Position numbers and translations under genes: made by a program
In this document: piece by piece, positions 45,330-57,156 of the stretch
How the letters are laid out: each line of letters starts with the position of its first letter
Position numbering within the stretch: position 1 is the first letter of the stretch
Origin: Atriophallophorus winterbourni
Lineage: Eukaryota > Platyhelminthes > Trematoda > Plagiorchiida > Microphallidae
Reading direction: 5' to 3'
Length of the DNA: 64,000 nucleotides
Assembly (NCBI GenBank): GCA_013407085.1
Contig: JACCGJ010000337.1
Span: forward strand, 1 to 64,000
The notes under the pieces: model-generated
Told to the model about the DNA's origin: nothing
Databases searched by the model: none
What the model saw: only the letters and a program-made list of their open reading frames with translations

Positions 45330-45800
45330 CATTGGTTTATTATTTCGTTACTTCAATTTCCCCGTTTTAAATCGGCCAATTCAACAACTTTTCGGTGATA
45401 CCAATCCTTTTAAGGTTCTGCAATAGTGGTCTATGGTTAATACCTTTAAATGCCTGGAATTTATCAAGGTAGCAAGTGTGTATTGCTTGACCTGTATATA
45501 CCGCATGAATCCAATCATCTAGTGTTATCAGTAATTTAGATGAACCGGAACAGTTCTGTTTAAATCCATGCAGTTTACTGGAAAGAAATTAATTATTTTC
45601 GGAATGTTTCATTAGATATTCAAAAATTATGCCCTCAATTAATTTTAAAATCACAGGTTAAAGGAAAGTGGTTCGGTAATTAGAAACATCTGAGTGATTC
45701 CCATCTATATAATATACAATATAAATAAAAGAAAATTTACCGTGTTTCCAATCTTTAGGAACCACCCCTTTGAAATTGAAAAAAACTATTGCTCTAGCGA
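45330..45800 (-). pseudogene. LINE reverse transcriptase fragment inside gypsy
   Basis: The minus strand gives VPKDWKHG, IYIVYYIDGNHSDVSNYR, then LHGFKQNCSGSSKLLITLDD and CYLDKFQAFKGINHRPLLQ, blocks 0-3 of a CR1/Jockey-type RT with frameshifts. It occupies the gag region of the gypsy element. Confidence 0.75.
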
Positions 45801-47489
45801 CTCCCTGAGTACCTGCAAACCATTTTGGTTACTGCTAATAGTATTTCAGGTTCTGAATTATCCAAAATGGTGGACAGCATCGCAGAACGCATCAGTTTCC
45901 AGCCAACATGTGAACATATTTCCACAGTGAACACGGGACGATCACGCTTTGGGTAACCGAACGGAAGAGAGATGTGCAAACTTAGAGGCTGAGATTGCAT
46001 CTCTACGCAATGAGTTCCCAGATCTCACACTACACTGCAAGCTAATATCATGCACCCCATCCCGCTAACGCTCGAGAAGCCATACTCGGTTGCCCGTTTT
46101 CTGGATACACATGAAATACGGCGATGATGCACGACATTGCATTAAACACTAATAACATCGCACGTCGCAAACGAAAAAATTGAGCCAACTTGTGATCACA
46201 ACAACCGTCGTCAGCCCGAAGTGGATAGGTGGTCTTCGTGTCTACGTTTTCTGGAAGCCACCAGTGGAGATGCGAGTATACTGCAGATAGACCCCTGCAC
46301 GACGTCTAACCCGATAAGCAAACACTAAATTGCTACAAACGGATAGTTTATAACAATCTACGGTAAACGCTCTCTGAACATTGATTGAGGTTTGCGACGT
46401 GATTTTCGCTAAATGTTTACGATCACTGCGGTTTCATTTCCATTCCCAAGCGTTGATGTTGTACAATCGCTCGACCTACTTGTCGCAGCTGATAGATGGG
46501 TCTACTTGTCTAAAGGTTGTTCCTACCCCGAGCACCGAAGCAAGGTTTCCCCGTATTTGAGTTTTTGCGACTTAAAAACATGCTATGAAAATTTTAAGCG
46601 AAATATCCGAACTTAGTCCAATCATCATCTACCGCACTGTTGGCGGTCACTATATCAGAAAAAGATCACATTACCACCAATGGTTCCCAGGTTCTCGGAC
46701 GAACGAGGATATTGCTGCCAGAGATGTTGCAGATCTGTTGAGTGAAGCGACCTCAATCAAGACAAGTGTGACCTCTGTAATGTCCTGATCCGAACATTGC
46801 GTTTGCTTTCTGTGGCATGTTGTAACCTTACGCCTCAATGTCCTTATCCGAACATGCGTTGCTTCATTCTGCACGGACTACTTTGCCGCTTACTTGGCAC
46901 ACCCATTTCTGTTTTCTATATAAGCACTGGCCCTGTGTAGCTCTAGTACCTGCAAACATGTGTCCTCAGTCTCGGCTTGGTCTTTTCGTAAACACCATTT
47001 GCTATTATGTTCTCTGTCTCAGTGGGACTGGTCTCTCATATAATCTACTTTATCACCTGGCACAAATGTCTCTCAAATAGAGTGCATAGAAAGATCGCTG
47101 GCAACCAGTTATTATACGGCATGTTTCGACTAAAGTCGTTGGTCAACGCTTAGACCACCCGTTTATTAGTTCGACAAATTCTGAACAACTATTCAGATAT
47201 ACTACGGCACTCTAGTTTATGGTTACGATAACAACAATAAAAACTTCAATTTACCTTGTTGTACAAATGATGTGAGCCAAATGTTCTCAAACGTTCCCAA
47301 TAACAAGCAATAAATTCAGCCAATGCTGAGCAGATAGGCTGCCAAATTATTAATACCAATGAATAAAATCACAAATAAAATGGTTATCGATTGCCTGTGT
47401 AGAATTAGGAAGAATGAACTTGTTTAAATAGATAATAGAAGGGAATTATATACAAATGTTTCGTTACTTACACGGCCATCAATTAGCCG

Positions 47490-48300
47490 CTGGTTCTCGC
47501 CCCGCCATATGGTCCCGAAGAAAACCCAGAACTATTGGTTCTTGTGTGGCGATTAACTTTGGTACCCGATTCAAGATTTCACAGCAAGTATCCACGGGTG
47601 TAACATTTTCAGTAAGGTAGACCTTGTTCGGGCTTACAACCAGATCCAAGAAGCCTAAATAGACATCCCGATGACGGCCGTCACTACGCTATTTGAAATC
47701 AACGTGTTTGTACGTAGTACTTGCAGTCAACGTATTACGGCTCAGACCTTTCAACGATTTATGGATCAGTTTTGCAGAGGCCTCGATTTCACATACGTTT
47801 ACCATGATGATGTACTAGTCGCTTGCACTTCTAAAAAAGACCATATTCGTCACCTGGCTGCGATTTTCGATCATTTGTACAGTCAACGGGTTGCAATCAA
47901 CGCGAACAAATGCAGTTTTGGTCACGCTGCAGTCGATTTCTTAGGTCATAGATTCTAGGCTCCAGATATCGTACCGTGTTTACTGATCATGAGTCTCTTA
48001 TTCACTCAACAGACAGATCTTCGAATGCATACACCCCTAGACAGGCGAGAAACCTTGATTTTGTCCGTCAATTCACGACTGATATACGACACTTCTCAGA
48101 TATCCAAAATCCTGTGGCGGATGCTTTCTCTAGAATAAGCGTAATAAAGTTGCCATTCTCGCTCGCGTCCGCGAAATTTATGCAGCACAAGCTTTCGATG
48201 TTGCAATCGAACAGCTCAGAGATTCCGCCTCCCTTGACATAAGACCTCTAACCTTGTACGACGGCTCGGGCGATAGCAAACCGCTTCTCGACAGCTTATC
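47490..48300 (+). pseudogene. gypsy reverse transcriptase and RNase H remains
   Basis: Reads PLASPLHMVPKK, FSKVDLVRAYNQI, TFQRFMDQFCRGLDFTYVYH then DDVLVA, NANKCSFG and VDFLGHRF, then RNase H end FTDHESLIHS and FTTDIRHFS. The catalytic box is Y-H-D-D. Several stops break it. Confidence 0.85.
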
Positions 48301-48374
48301 ATGTCTGCGTTTAGACGGCGGGTGTTCGATACCCAACAAAATCTTTTAATCCTGGCATTCGTGCCAGCGGTCAA

Positions 48375-50457
48375 CCCTTTCATGCTGAATTATTTTCTAA
48401 CCCGAAATAAAATATTTTTCTTCGGAAACGGGTTGCCCAGGGGTGAAATAACACAAATATTATAAAAAGTTTGTGATATTCACATAATTGAGAAAATAAC
48501 AAAATGTAACCAATTGGTTACATCCGGCAGAAGTCATCAGTTTTCAGGCGTCATTTCCTTATGGCACTGCATTGTACTTTTGTGTGATAGCCTCTATAAC
48601 ATGTTTTGTCGTAGGTCAGACACAGAGCTACATCGTATTTTTGACACCTCACTTTAGTCAATCCTTTTATACAGTGCTTGCATCTCTTCCGGGTTTTCGA
48701 GATGAGCGGAAAATGTCCAACGTTGTCGAAACGGACTGAATTCACTGGGCAAGAGATTTTCCTCATCTTCTGTGCCGGTTGCTGCATGTCTATTGTAGAC
48801 CTTGGCTTTCCTCTTGGAGTTACGGGCGGAGTCGTTATAGCGATTGCTATGTCTTCTTTGAAGTCAGAGAGACACATTCCTGTTGAACTCATGAAATCAC
48901 AGGTCCTTCGGTATAACAACCAAGCATTTACCACACTCAGATTTAACAGATAGAAAAAAATCCTCATGTACCATTTCTTCGACTTGAAATCGGTACGATA
49001 ATGTTCGATCAACATATTGCACAAATCGACTCCCCCCATGAATTTGTTATATTCTTTTACAACGAAAGGTCTATCAACTTCTACATATGACTTCTGTTTT
49101 CGATGCCATCTCATCACTGTATCAGCCGGTTCTATTCCCGCATATGAAAAAAGTAGGTGAATTGGTTTGTTGTCAAACCACTTCACAGCTATTATATTAC
49201 TATTGATTTCAACTCTGAAGTCGTAACTTCCTCTCCCATCTTATTGTAGCAGTTTATCATTCTTCAGTATACATCTTTTCAGCCTGTTCACCCTGACGGT
49301 AGACACCGTGAGAATACCATATTCCTGTAGCATCCTTGATAAGCCCAATGAAGAGAACCAGTTTTCATAAAATAACTTGTAGTTCTTGTGCTTGGGTATA
49401 CATCCAGCAAGCCGAAGTGCGTAGGTTGATGACACTCTAACTTCGACATCTTCCCTCTTCCGATCCTTCCCCGTATAAATCTCGAAGTCATAAATAAGGC
49501 CACTCGATCCTGCTTTAGATATGACTTTATACCCCCATTTATGTGGCTTTCTTGGATTGTATTGTTTTAAGGAGATATGCGCTTTGGTAAGAATGATTTG
49601 TTCATCCACGGCTGGATGTTCTTCTTGTGGAAGTTTCTGACAGTTCGATTTGATGGAATTCATAATTGGTCGAATTTTGAATAGTTTGTCATCTTCGTTG
49701 CCATCTTCACTCTGCAAAAGGTTATCATTAAAGTAAAGATAGCGCTTTACTTTATCATATCTGTCTCGACTCATATTACTCGAAACTGCTTTGAGGCTTA
49801 AGCCTTTTTTCCAGTAAGTTCGATAACTAGGAACTTTGATTATACCAGTTAGGAGTGTGATCCCCACGAAAATTCTCATATCCGTATTGCCAATTCGCAA
49901 CTCTTTCCCAGCGGTCTGCATTGCATAAATTTCGATTGAAGGTACCCATGGATGCCTATCAGAGGAGATCTGGGTCGTGGGCGTATGAGTAAGTGTCCGC
50001 AGTTACCGATCGTGCGATCTGCCATGGAAACAATGAGCGCTACAAGGTCGTGAGACATTTCCAACAGGCATGTACGATTTTGGTGACTTCTGCTGGATGT
50101 AACATAAAGGTTACATCTATTTAAAGGCAACGCATTTCGAAGATTTTCTGATTCATTCCAATATTTTTACATAATGTCTTTGTAGGCATAACTAAGTTTA
50201 TACTGGAACAAAATTTATAATAACTGAGACTTTCACACGATTTTTATTCGGCTCAAAATACTGCGAATTGTGAGGAACCGTTCGAAACCCGTACCAGCAC
50301 ATACTTTCTCTTTCACTATGAACAAGTCAATGATGATTGCGAACAAAGAAGAAAACCACCCTGCAGTTGACAAAATTCTGTATGCCGCCGTGCAAAAAAA
50401 AATCGGAATGACTTGCGAAGTTCATGTAACCAAAAGGTTACATCCGTCCTGAAAGGG
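48375..50457 (-). mobile_element. piggyBac transposon (2.08 kb) inserted in gypsy
   Basis: Ends CCCTTTCATG (48375) and, on the other strand, CCCTTTCAGG (50457). Flanks are TCAA at 48371-48374 and TTAA at 50458-50461, the TTAA target with one mutation. The flanking gypsy sequence is split right after the HPGIRA codons. Internal TGTAACC-N4-GGTTACA palindromes near both ends. Confidence 0.9.
48551..50000 (-). pseudogene. piggyBac transposase, one in-frame stop
   Basis: The frame runs from about 49999 to 48551 with a single TAA at 49243-49241. First catalytic Asp is in PAVDEQI; the second position reads LFYENWFSS where the family has a YFDNFFTS-like Asp; the third is in KWFDNKPIHLL. KPHKWGYKV and YDFEIYTGK are family signatures. 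The C-terminal Cys-rich tail keeps RCKHC but one later Cys is Tyr (RCQKYD). No clear start codon; the N-terminus is frameshifted or lost. Confidence 0.9.
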
Positions 50458-50599
50458 TTAACTGATTACGGTTTGATTTCTCTGACTGAAATCCAGTATG
50501 GATTTGGTAATAGGCTTAAGTGTGCGGTGAATGACAACGCACGAAAATCCACCGACATACCAAAAGTCAATTAGGAAATTTTTTAACCGTATGAGGGTT

Positions 50600-51085
50600 T
50601 CTTTGCAAACCACGTAGAACTATTCGGCCCTTTACCACCCTCACATAGCTCTACATATATCCTCATTTGCATAAACTGTTTCAACATGTGGCTTAAATCC
50701 ATTCCGCTACAAAACTGCTTTTTTGAGACAGTTGCGCGCGCTTTCTTCGAACGTTTGTTGGCACAGTTCGGTTGCCAGTGTATCGTTACAACGGATCAAA
50801 GTTTCTCATTTCGATGAGGCCTTCAGTAAACTGCTGGTTACTCTGGGTTGCCAACATCAACGCACTACTGCCTACCACCCTGCGGCGAATAGCACAGAGG
50901 AAGGGATGCACAGGCAAATTAAGGCCGCGCTAATGGCGCACGGAGTTACTGACTGGACCAAATTCCTACAGATCATCCTCCTAATTTTAAGCTTGATCAT
51001 TAAATTTCTCATGTATGCCACCGTCGCTGAATTAACTTTCTGGACATACAGTTGCTTTACCTGGCGAGTATGTTTCTCCTGGTAA
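50600..51085 (+). pseudogene. gypsy integrase core remains
   Basis: Reads LFGPLPPS...YILICINCF, then FDEAFSKLLVTLGCQHQRTT followed by AYHPAANSTEEGMHRQIKAA, the integrase D...E core with its Glu in the TEEGMHRQ helix. Frameshifted around 50800. Confidence 0.82.
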
Positions 51086-52126
51086 GCAATCACCATTTGC
51101 CTATGGATATTACGTGACGTGCTTGCGAAATTATATAAACCGTTTCCATTCACCACACACGGGCTTCCGGATAAGCCTTCCCACATTCCAAAGGAGTTGG
51201 CACATTGACAGTATGTTTTTCTTCGAAACCGCACGGTGATGAAATCGCTTCACACTCCTTATGCTGGACCGTTTATGATAAATCAGCGGTTCCCAAAATA
51301 GTTTTGTTTGACCACCATGTTTGAAATGACAATGTATTGATTGACAAGGTCAAACCGGTGATACAGTTTACATGGTTAATCCGCAACCTCACCACCACCG
51401 GTAATAAAACCAAATACACCCATTACTAAATCAGAGCCCACCATCTAGGCGCGCGAAAGGTTCTCCGACTACGTAGTGGATACTTAACATGTTTATTCAC
51501 ATTGGTATATTTCCCGTGCATGTTCTGTAAGACGTCTTCATAATTCGCTCTTGGCCTTAAACCCATGCACAAGACAGTTTTTCTCTTTATGAATGCATAC
51601 TTTCCACTGATGCCACCGTGGCACACGCCATCGAAACTTGTCGCCAACTAACCAGTTGGCACCAGCCATGAACACTCACCGTCCAACACGAAATCTATCA
51701 GACAAGGTACTTATCAACCTGACTTGAAAAGCAACCCAGTTTTCTCCAGGCCATTTGCCACCAAATATGGAAATGCAGGAAATTCTTAGCAGGAAATGTG
51801 TTTTCCAGGTATATCTCTCTTTGTTGTCAAGCCTACGGATGAGCCTACATCTGCTCCTACTGGGTTCGTACGAAGACCATCCCAGACGTGCGATCCCCGC
51901 AAGCAGCATGTTCACCCTATGTGAGACGTGACTCGTTTTAATTTTGGTTTGTTCTCTATGTACCTTACCCCGGTCACCACCCACAATTGACCCATGGTTA
52001 AATTTGAAGTAGCTGGGTGATGAGATACCATGTTCCAGCCTGGAATGACCTTGCACCGCTTGGCCCATTCGACTGTCAATTCCTGATCAAAAGTCCCCTC
52101 TGACCAGACTTCGTTCAGGAAGGGTG

Positions 52127-52264
52127 TGTAACAACTGTGTTTTACTGGACCTAAAACATTGAGCTTGACATTTCTCCGTTCACGCGTGCTACGTGACTGC
52201 TCTTCTATACTTTTGTAAACGTCCTAACTTCTTGGGACGTTATTGTAGTAGTCGGTCTACTACA
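52127..52264 (+). repeat. 3' LTR of the nested gypsy element
   Basis: 138 bp, TGTAACAACTGTG to GTCGGTCTACTACA. Shorter than its 5' partner by an internal deletion of about 50 nt. Confidence 0.8.
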
Positions 52265-52919
52265 GCTTCAATACTAACCTCAAAATGAGACGAAACCCAA
52301 AAAAGTTGATAATCACTTATTATCACCAATATTTTAGCGCTCGGCGCACAAGTGCAAATATAGTTGTAAAAGATTACATAGCAATCAAAATGCCGTAACC
52401 ACAATCGTGTTGTGTCACCTTTCATGTGATATTGATAAGTGGGACGCATCTCAACAGCAAAACCTTGCTGTTACTTGGCAATCAGCTGGTAATACAGTCA
52501 TTCCGTGTCGTAAACGGAACTATGTCGATGTGCCGATAATCGTATTGTAAGGTTCTGACCTCGATAAAGCATGCGAATTACCCAAAAGCAATACACGTCC
52601 TACAGTCCCTACTGCATCCGATCGCACATTTGGCCGGCTGAAGGACATCTTGCCATGAAGACTTTCGGTCACGCACTGCCGTAATTACCTCCATATATTG
52701 TATGTGAGTAAAATGACGGAACCACTGATCGCGGTATAAAATCAAGACTCAAGATCGATGGGAAAATAAGCAGATGTTTGTAAAATAACATAGGATATAC
52801 GTAGAATATTTGATTAAATCGTACCTTCGGGTTTTGATCCATGTGGTTTGAAGGAGAAAATAACATGATTACGGATTTTACTTGGAGTAGGAAAATGTCG
52901 ATTTAGGTAACTATAATTA

Positions 52920-52922
<3 letters not shown>

Positions 52923-52950
<28 letters not shown>
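52923..52950. repeat. (AT)n microsatellite
   Basis: About 14 AT units. Confidence 0.95.
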
Positions 52951-52953
<3 letters not shown>

Positions 52954-53159
52954 TTAAATGTTATTGCGAAACTAGACCTTCCTAAACGAAATTGTCCCTC
53001 ATTCAAATGTTTACGTGAACAGCGAAAACAACAAGTTTACACCGCACTAAATTCACTCGATTATTCATAACGGTTAGGAACAATACTGTACCGAGCACTG
53101 TAATAGAAAATATTTGTCATCCATTGGGGAAATAAGTTTGCTATCAATTGGCTAGATGA

Positions 53160-53260
53160 GTTTATTAGTAACGTTTCGCTTCTGACATAGATGCTTCATT
53201 AGACTAAGTAGTGTTAGTACGAACACAGAACATGTTTAAATTGCCGTCTCCTGACCAATC
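53160..53260 (+). repeat. Family B MITE fragment
   Basis: AGTAACGTTTCGCTTCTGAC...CTTCATTAGACTAAG matches the left internal block of the 17071 element. Confidence 0.6.
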
Positions 53261-53929
53261 ATACACTGGATCCAAAATGGACAAGCCACGGTGGGCGATG
53301 ATTTTTTTTAAGATAGACAGGTGATTTTAACATCAATTGACGCGACACAGCGTTCGCTGTATAATACTCAAATTATATTGAAAGGAGTACCGAACATTGT
53401 GTGATTTCGATCGTGGCTTCTATAGGACTGTAAATTACGCCATCTCTATTGAATTTGGCTTTGCGTTCAAAGAGTTAACTTGAGAACTTAGCAAGCACAT
53501 TTTCAGCGATCCTGGCATATTCAGCTTCAGAATTCGCAGAGTGAACAGCATAATCGTGAACTTCAGATATGTGCATGTAACACCATTCATTTAATGCTGG
53601 TATCCAATCTGTTAGAGTCGTGATTGTGTTAATCAATCATGAATATGTTTTCGTAAAATTACATGTTGTGATTTCTAAACCAATTCTTAGCTTCCAAGGT
53701 GCCTGATGACACTTTCACGCACCAAGTGTCGTGTACTGAATTGAATGCAAATACGAACCAACGAATAGAAGTGAGATTCAACTACGCTCGGTGTTCGAAT
53801 TCTGTGGTATATATTGATGTATATAAGTTTAACAATGAGAATATGGATAACAGTATTATTGATTGTCATTTGAACAATCACCAAATCCGCCGCAGTTTAC
53901 AATCGTCCTCGGGTTCTTGTAATCTCGAA

Positions 53930-54380
53930 TAAGTTTGATCCTCAGCCTTTTCGATCGTCTGACAGGTTCATTTGATTCAGTATTATGCGGAAGAATCTAG
54001 AAGTGTTGTCTTGATTGCTAACGCAACCAGTATTAGAACACAGCTGACCTGAATCCTGGTAAATGATTTGATCTGCATGACGCTTGCGCAACTTTCCGTT
54101 TTCCAGATCAAGTATTTTCACCATAAATCTTGTCTAGTGCGTTACCGGTACTTGGACGGTAATCTTTCCCAGGATAACACTATACTTCGGCGAATCCAAG
54201 TTCCAGCAGTTTAGATCTCATTGATCGAGATTTTTCTAACATGGATGGTGAATTTTCAGTGGTTGAATGGTTACTATTACGATATTGAAGCGAGAAATTA
54301 TCAACAAAATGACCACGTTCATTAAATGGTATTGGGAAACAAGAGGAAATAGCATGTTCTAGAGTACCCACAAAGTTTTT
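53930..54380 (-). pseudogene. gypsy integrase C-terminal fragment (second lineage)
   Basis: The minus strand reads FVDNFSLQYRNSNHSTTENS then P-S-ML, and after a frameshift DLENGKLRKRHADQI. The YRN-HSTT-SP block and the KRH-DQI motif are the end of a gypsy integrase. It differs from the CsRn1-like elements next door and is on the other strand. Confidence 0.7.
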
Positions 54381-55509
54381 GGTTAATACATTCGAAATGC
54401 TAATGTTAAAATCCTGTCTGCCATAAACATCCCTGATACAAAATACTTTATGAAGCCAAAGCCATCTTCTAACCGCAAGATTAAGCCAAAAACATCAGAT
54501 TCAAAACCAAAAGCCCCAGGTTAAAATACCACAGAAGTGGACACGATAGCTTTTTCAATATAAGGCAGTTGAAACGTCCCGCGACCGGCACACAGTTTAC
54601 AGTCACTACAGGGACTAAATATGATTTGCACAAATGTAAGGGAAACGAGTGCCACGTTACTTGGCGACAGACTAAAGAACGATAAAAAAGTATGAAGAAA
54701 GTTTTGCTGCAGCATGCAGTTAGACCCAGTTGGTGCGTCTAAATCTTAAACCAACTTCATACAATCTGGACCAGCCAAGACTGCTTAAAATCACGGTCAG
54801 CTCGGAATGGGATCTAGAAAACATATTACTATCCGCTTTTTCCTGCGCAAGGAGTCTTCGCTGATGTGCCCTGATAGGAAAGGGGCTGAAACGCTCAGCA
54901 ACAAAACTAAACGAAGCGAGGGGATGGTCAAAGTTTACACATTTTAAGAGTCCTAGAAGTGGACGAAGCAACTGATAAAGCATAACAGAGCAAATACGAT
55001 CACACATATGAAAGATTCCTCAGTGACATAAATGGCTTGTATGATGTACCTGTGATGGACACGTTCAGCATCCTCAAATATACGAATTATAATAGCATCG
55101 GTCCTGAAACCCCTTAAAATAACGTTCTTGCGTAAAAATAAGTTACACAGGGTCAATACGCATAGGGAAAATGGCCGTAGACTATTACAACGAGAAATTA
55201 GACTAAGCATACCTGAACTTCACATACGACAAATTGATGCAATACAACGTAACATAGAAACACTACCAAGTCAATAAGTAGCTGACGTGTCAAAAACAAA
55301 TGCAGCAGTCACTATAGATAACAACCCCGAAACGATCAGGCATATTTGCAAGGGAAATACCCTAAAACGCCGACTTGAGAGAAAGAGGTATTATGCACTC
55401 CGCTAGCCCCATTTTCCACACCCCATTTTGCCGAGCAAAACTACTATAAAATACCTCCACACAAACTCACAATGGCTGAGCATAAAATAGGTGAACTGAG
55501 TACTATTTT

Positions 55510-56520
55510 CATGAAATATTTACCAGACATCATCGACCAAACAGAAACATGGCTACAGACTCAGCAAATAAATCGTTAACTAGAATTACCAGCATGTCAC
55601 TTGTTTGCCATGACCGTGATACGAGAGGAGGAGTATTGTACTATAGCCAAAACCTGTGCCGTGAGATTCCGGATCCAGTTATCGTGTTACGGGATACACT
55701 CTGGTGCTTAGTCCGATTAGCTAATGGCGAAGCCCGTGTACTTGAGATAATTCGCTTGGTTACTTCAACTATCACTTGTATTTCCAATTATGGTTGACTT
55801 CAATTGACCGAATGTGTAGAGCAGTATCCAAATAACTCCATCGAACGCGCATTCAGTCAGTTACTGGACGATATTACTCTTTATAATCACATTGCATGTA
55901 ATACCCGATACCGCGGAACCGATGTACCTTCACTCTTGGATCTCGTTCTGACAAACAATGAACACAACATTGAAAACGTTGCTTACGAAAGTGCACTGGG
56001 ACTAAGTGGTCACGTTGTCATCAAGTTTTACTATCTATTTCAAACTTTAAGAACAAATGATGCCCTTAAAACAGTTAGACAGATCAACATTATGGATTTG
56101 AGTGATGCTCTTAAAAACGCGATTAACTGCCCACTGGAAACCAGCAACGTTCATTAGTTTTGGGAATGGTTAATATCTCGCCTCAGGAATTCAATCGAAG
56201 TGAGCTCTACATTTGTCCTCACGAACTCAAGAAAAAACCTTGAATTACGGAACATTGCTTATTGACACCATTGACAAAACCCATAACAAGATACCTGGGA
56301 AATATTCCGTTTACGGAGGAACAAAGTAAGCAAATTTTCATCCAACATACGTTTAACTACCAAGGATATCACGTATGATGGTGTTCAACCGCAAAATCTT
56401 CTATCGTATGGTTAATCATCAAGTTAAAGTAAAACCAGGAGTTGCGTCTGCTGGGCCAACAACAAATGCATCAAAAACTGCTGAAGTACTGGCCACATCT
56501 TATTAATCTGTAGTTACTTC
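55510..56520 (+). pseudogene. LINE endonuclease and spacer (CR1/Jockey-like)
   Basis: Reads DIIDQTETWLQT, RGGVLYYSQ, PSLLDLVLTNNEHNIENVAY (endonuclease end), then SIEVSSTFVL and KPGVASAGP-like spacer up to the place where the RT would start. Several stops. Same broad family as the RT at 45330. Confidence 0.75.
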
Positions 56521-57059
56521 GAGAGAACGTGTAGTTTACTATGTTGATAAATTAAGATGTCGATGTAGCTAGTTGTTGAGATGTGTGAAATTAGGACTGC
56601 TCAGAATGTTTCATCGAGGTGTAAGAATATTGTTACATTGGCGTAAAGGATTGAGTCCTAGATATTGTTTCCGTTGAGTCGACAACCTAACGTCATAAAA
56701 TAGTTTTCAGACACCACGCAATTCTTGAAATCGAAAGAGTTCCACCGGATAACACAGGACAATGCGTGCTGCCTAGTATATCACCCTAGCTATTTCGGTA
56801 GCGAAGCACAAGCATCTACATTCATACGATCTTTAAACAAGGTTATCAAAAATTTCATCAATTAGAACGAAGAAAACATCCGACAGGCAAGTTGAACAAA
56901 ATGACATGGGCAGTGAAAAGCGGCAAATTCAAGCTGGACAGACATGCAATTTTTAATCAACATATGAAAAAAGTTTATCAGGCACAATTCTGGTAATCAA
57001 CAAGTGAATGTAATCGGGTGATACGTTTGTAAGAAACAGCAGTCAATGATCGAAACGAT

Positions 57060-57156
57060 TTAGTAAACGTGTTTGTGATGGATCCAATGTCGAATTGTTT
57101 TTGCGATGTCTTTTCGAACGACGTGGGCAGAGGGTGGATCATTGGGATGCGGAGAA
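57060..57156 (-). CDS. S28 peptidase terminal exon
   Basis: Acceptor TTCAATATTACTTTGCAG, stop TAA at 57062-57060. SPHPNDPPSAHVVRKDIAKT followed by IRHWI gives the last helix of the peptidase fold. Confidence 0.9.

Larger units (their letters stand above)
45063..52264 (+). mobile_element. Ty3/gypsy LTR element with nested piggyBac and LINE
   Basis: 5' LTR about 45063-45259 (diverged), PBS TTGGTGAGCCC at 45262, RT and RNase H remains at 47490-48300, integrase at 50600-51085, 3' LTR 52127-52264. Removing the piggyBac element leaves about 5.1 kb. Same family as the element at 43020: they share the whole 3' non-coding region (44390-44735 against 51830-52126). The two LTRs differ by indels; no clear target duplication found. 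Confidence 0.78.
52265..57059. other. Intergenic, 3' flank of the S28 peptidase gene
   Basis: No host exon recognised. Contains an (AT)n run at 52923-52950, a family B trace (53160-53260), a gypsy integrase tail and a LINE endonuclease piece, listed separately. Confidence 0.6.
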
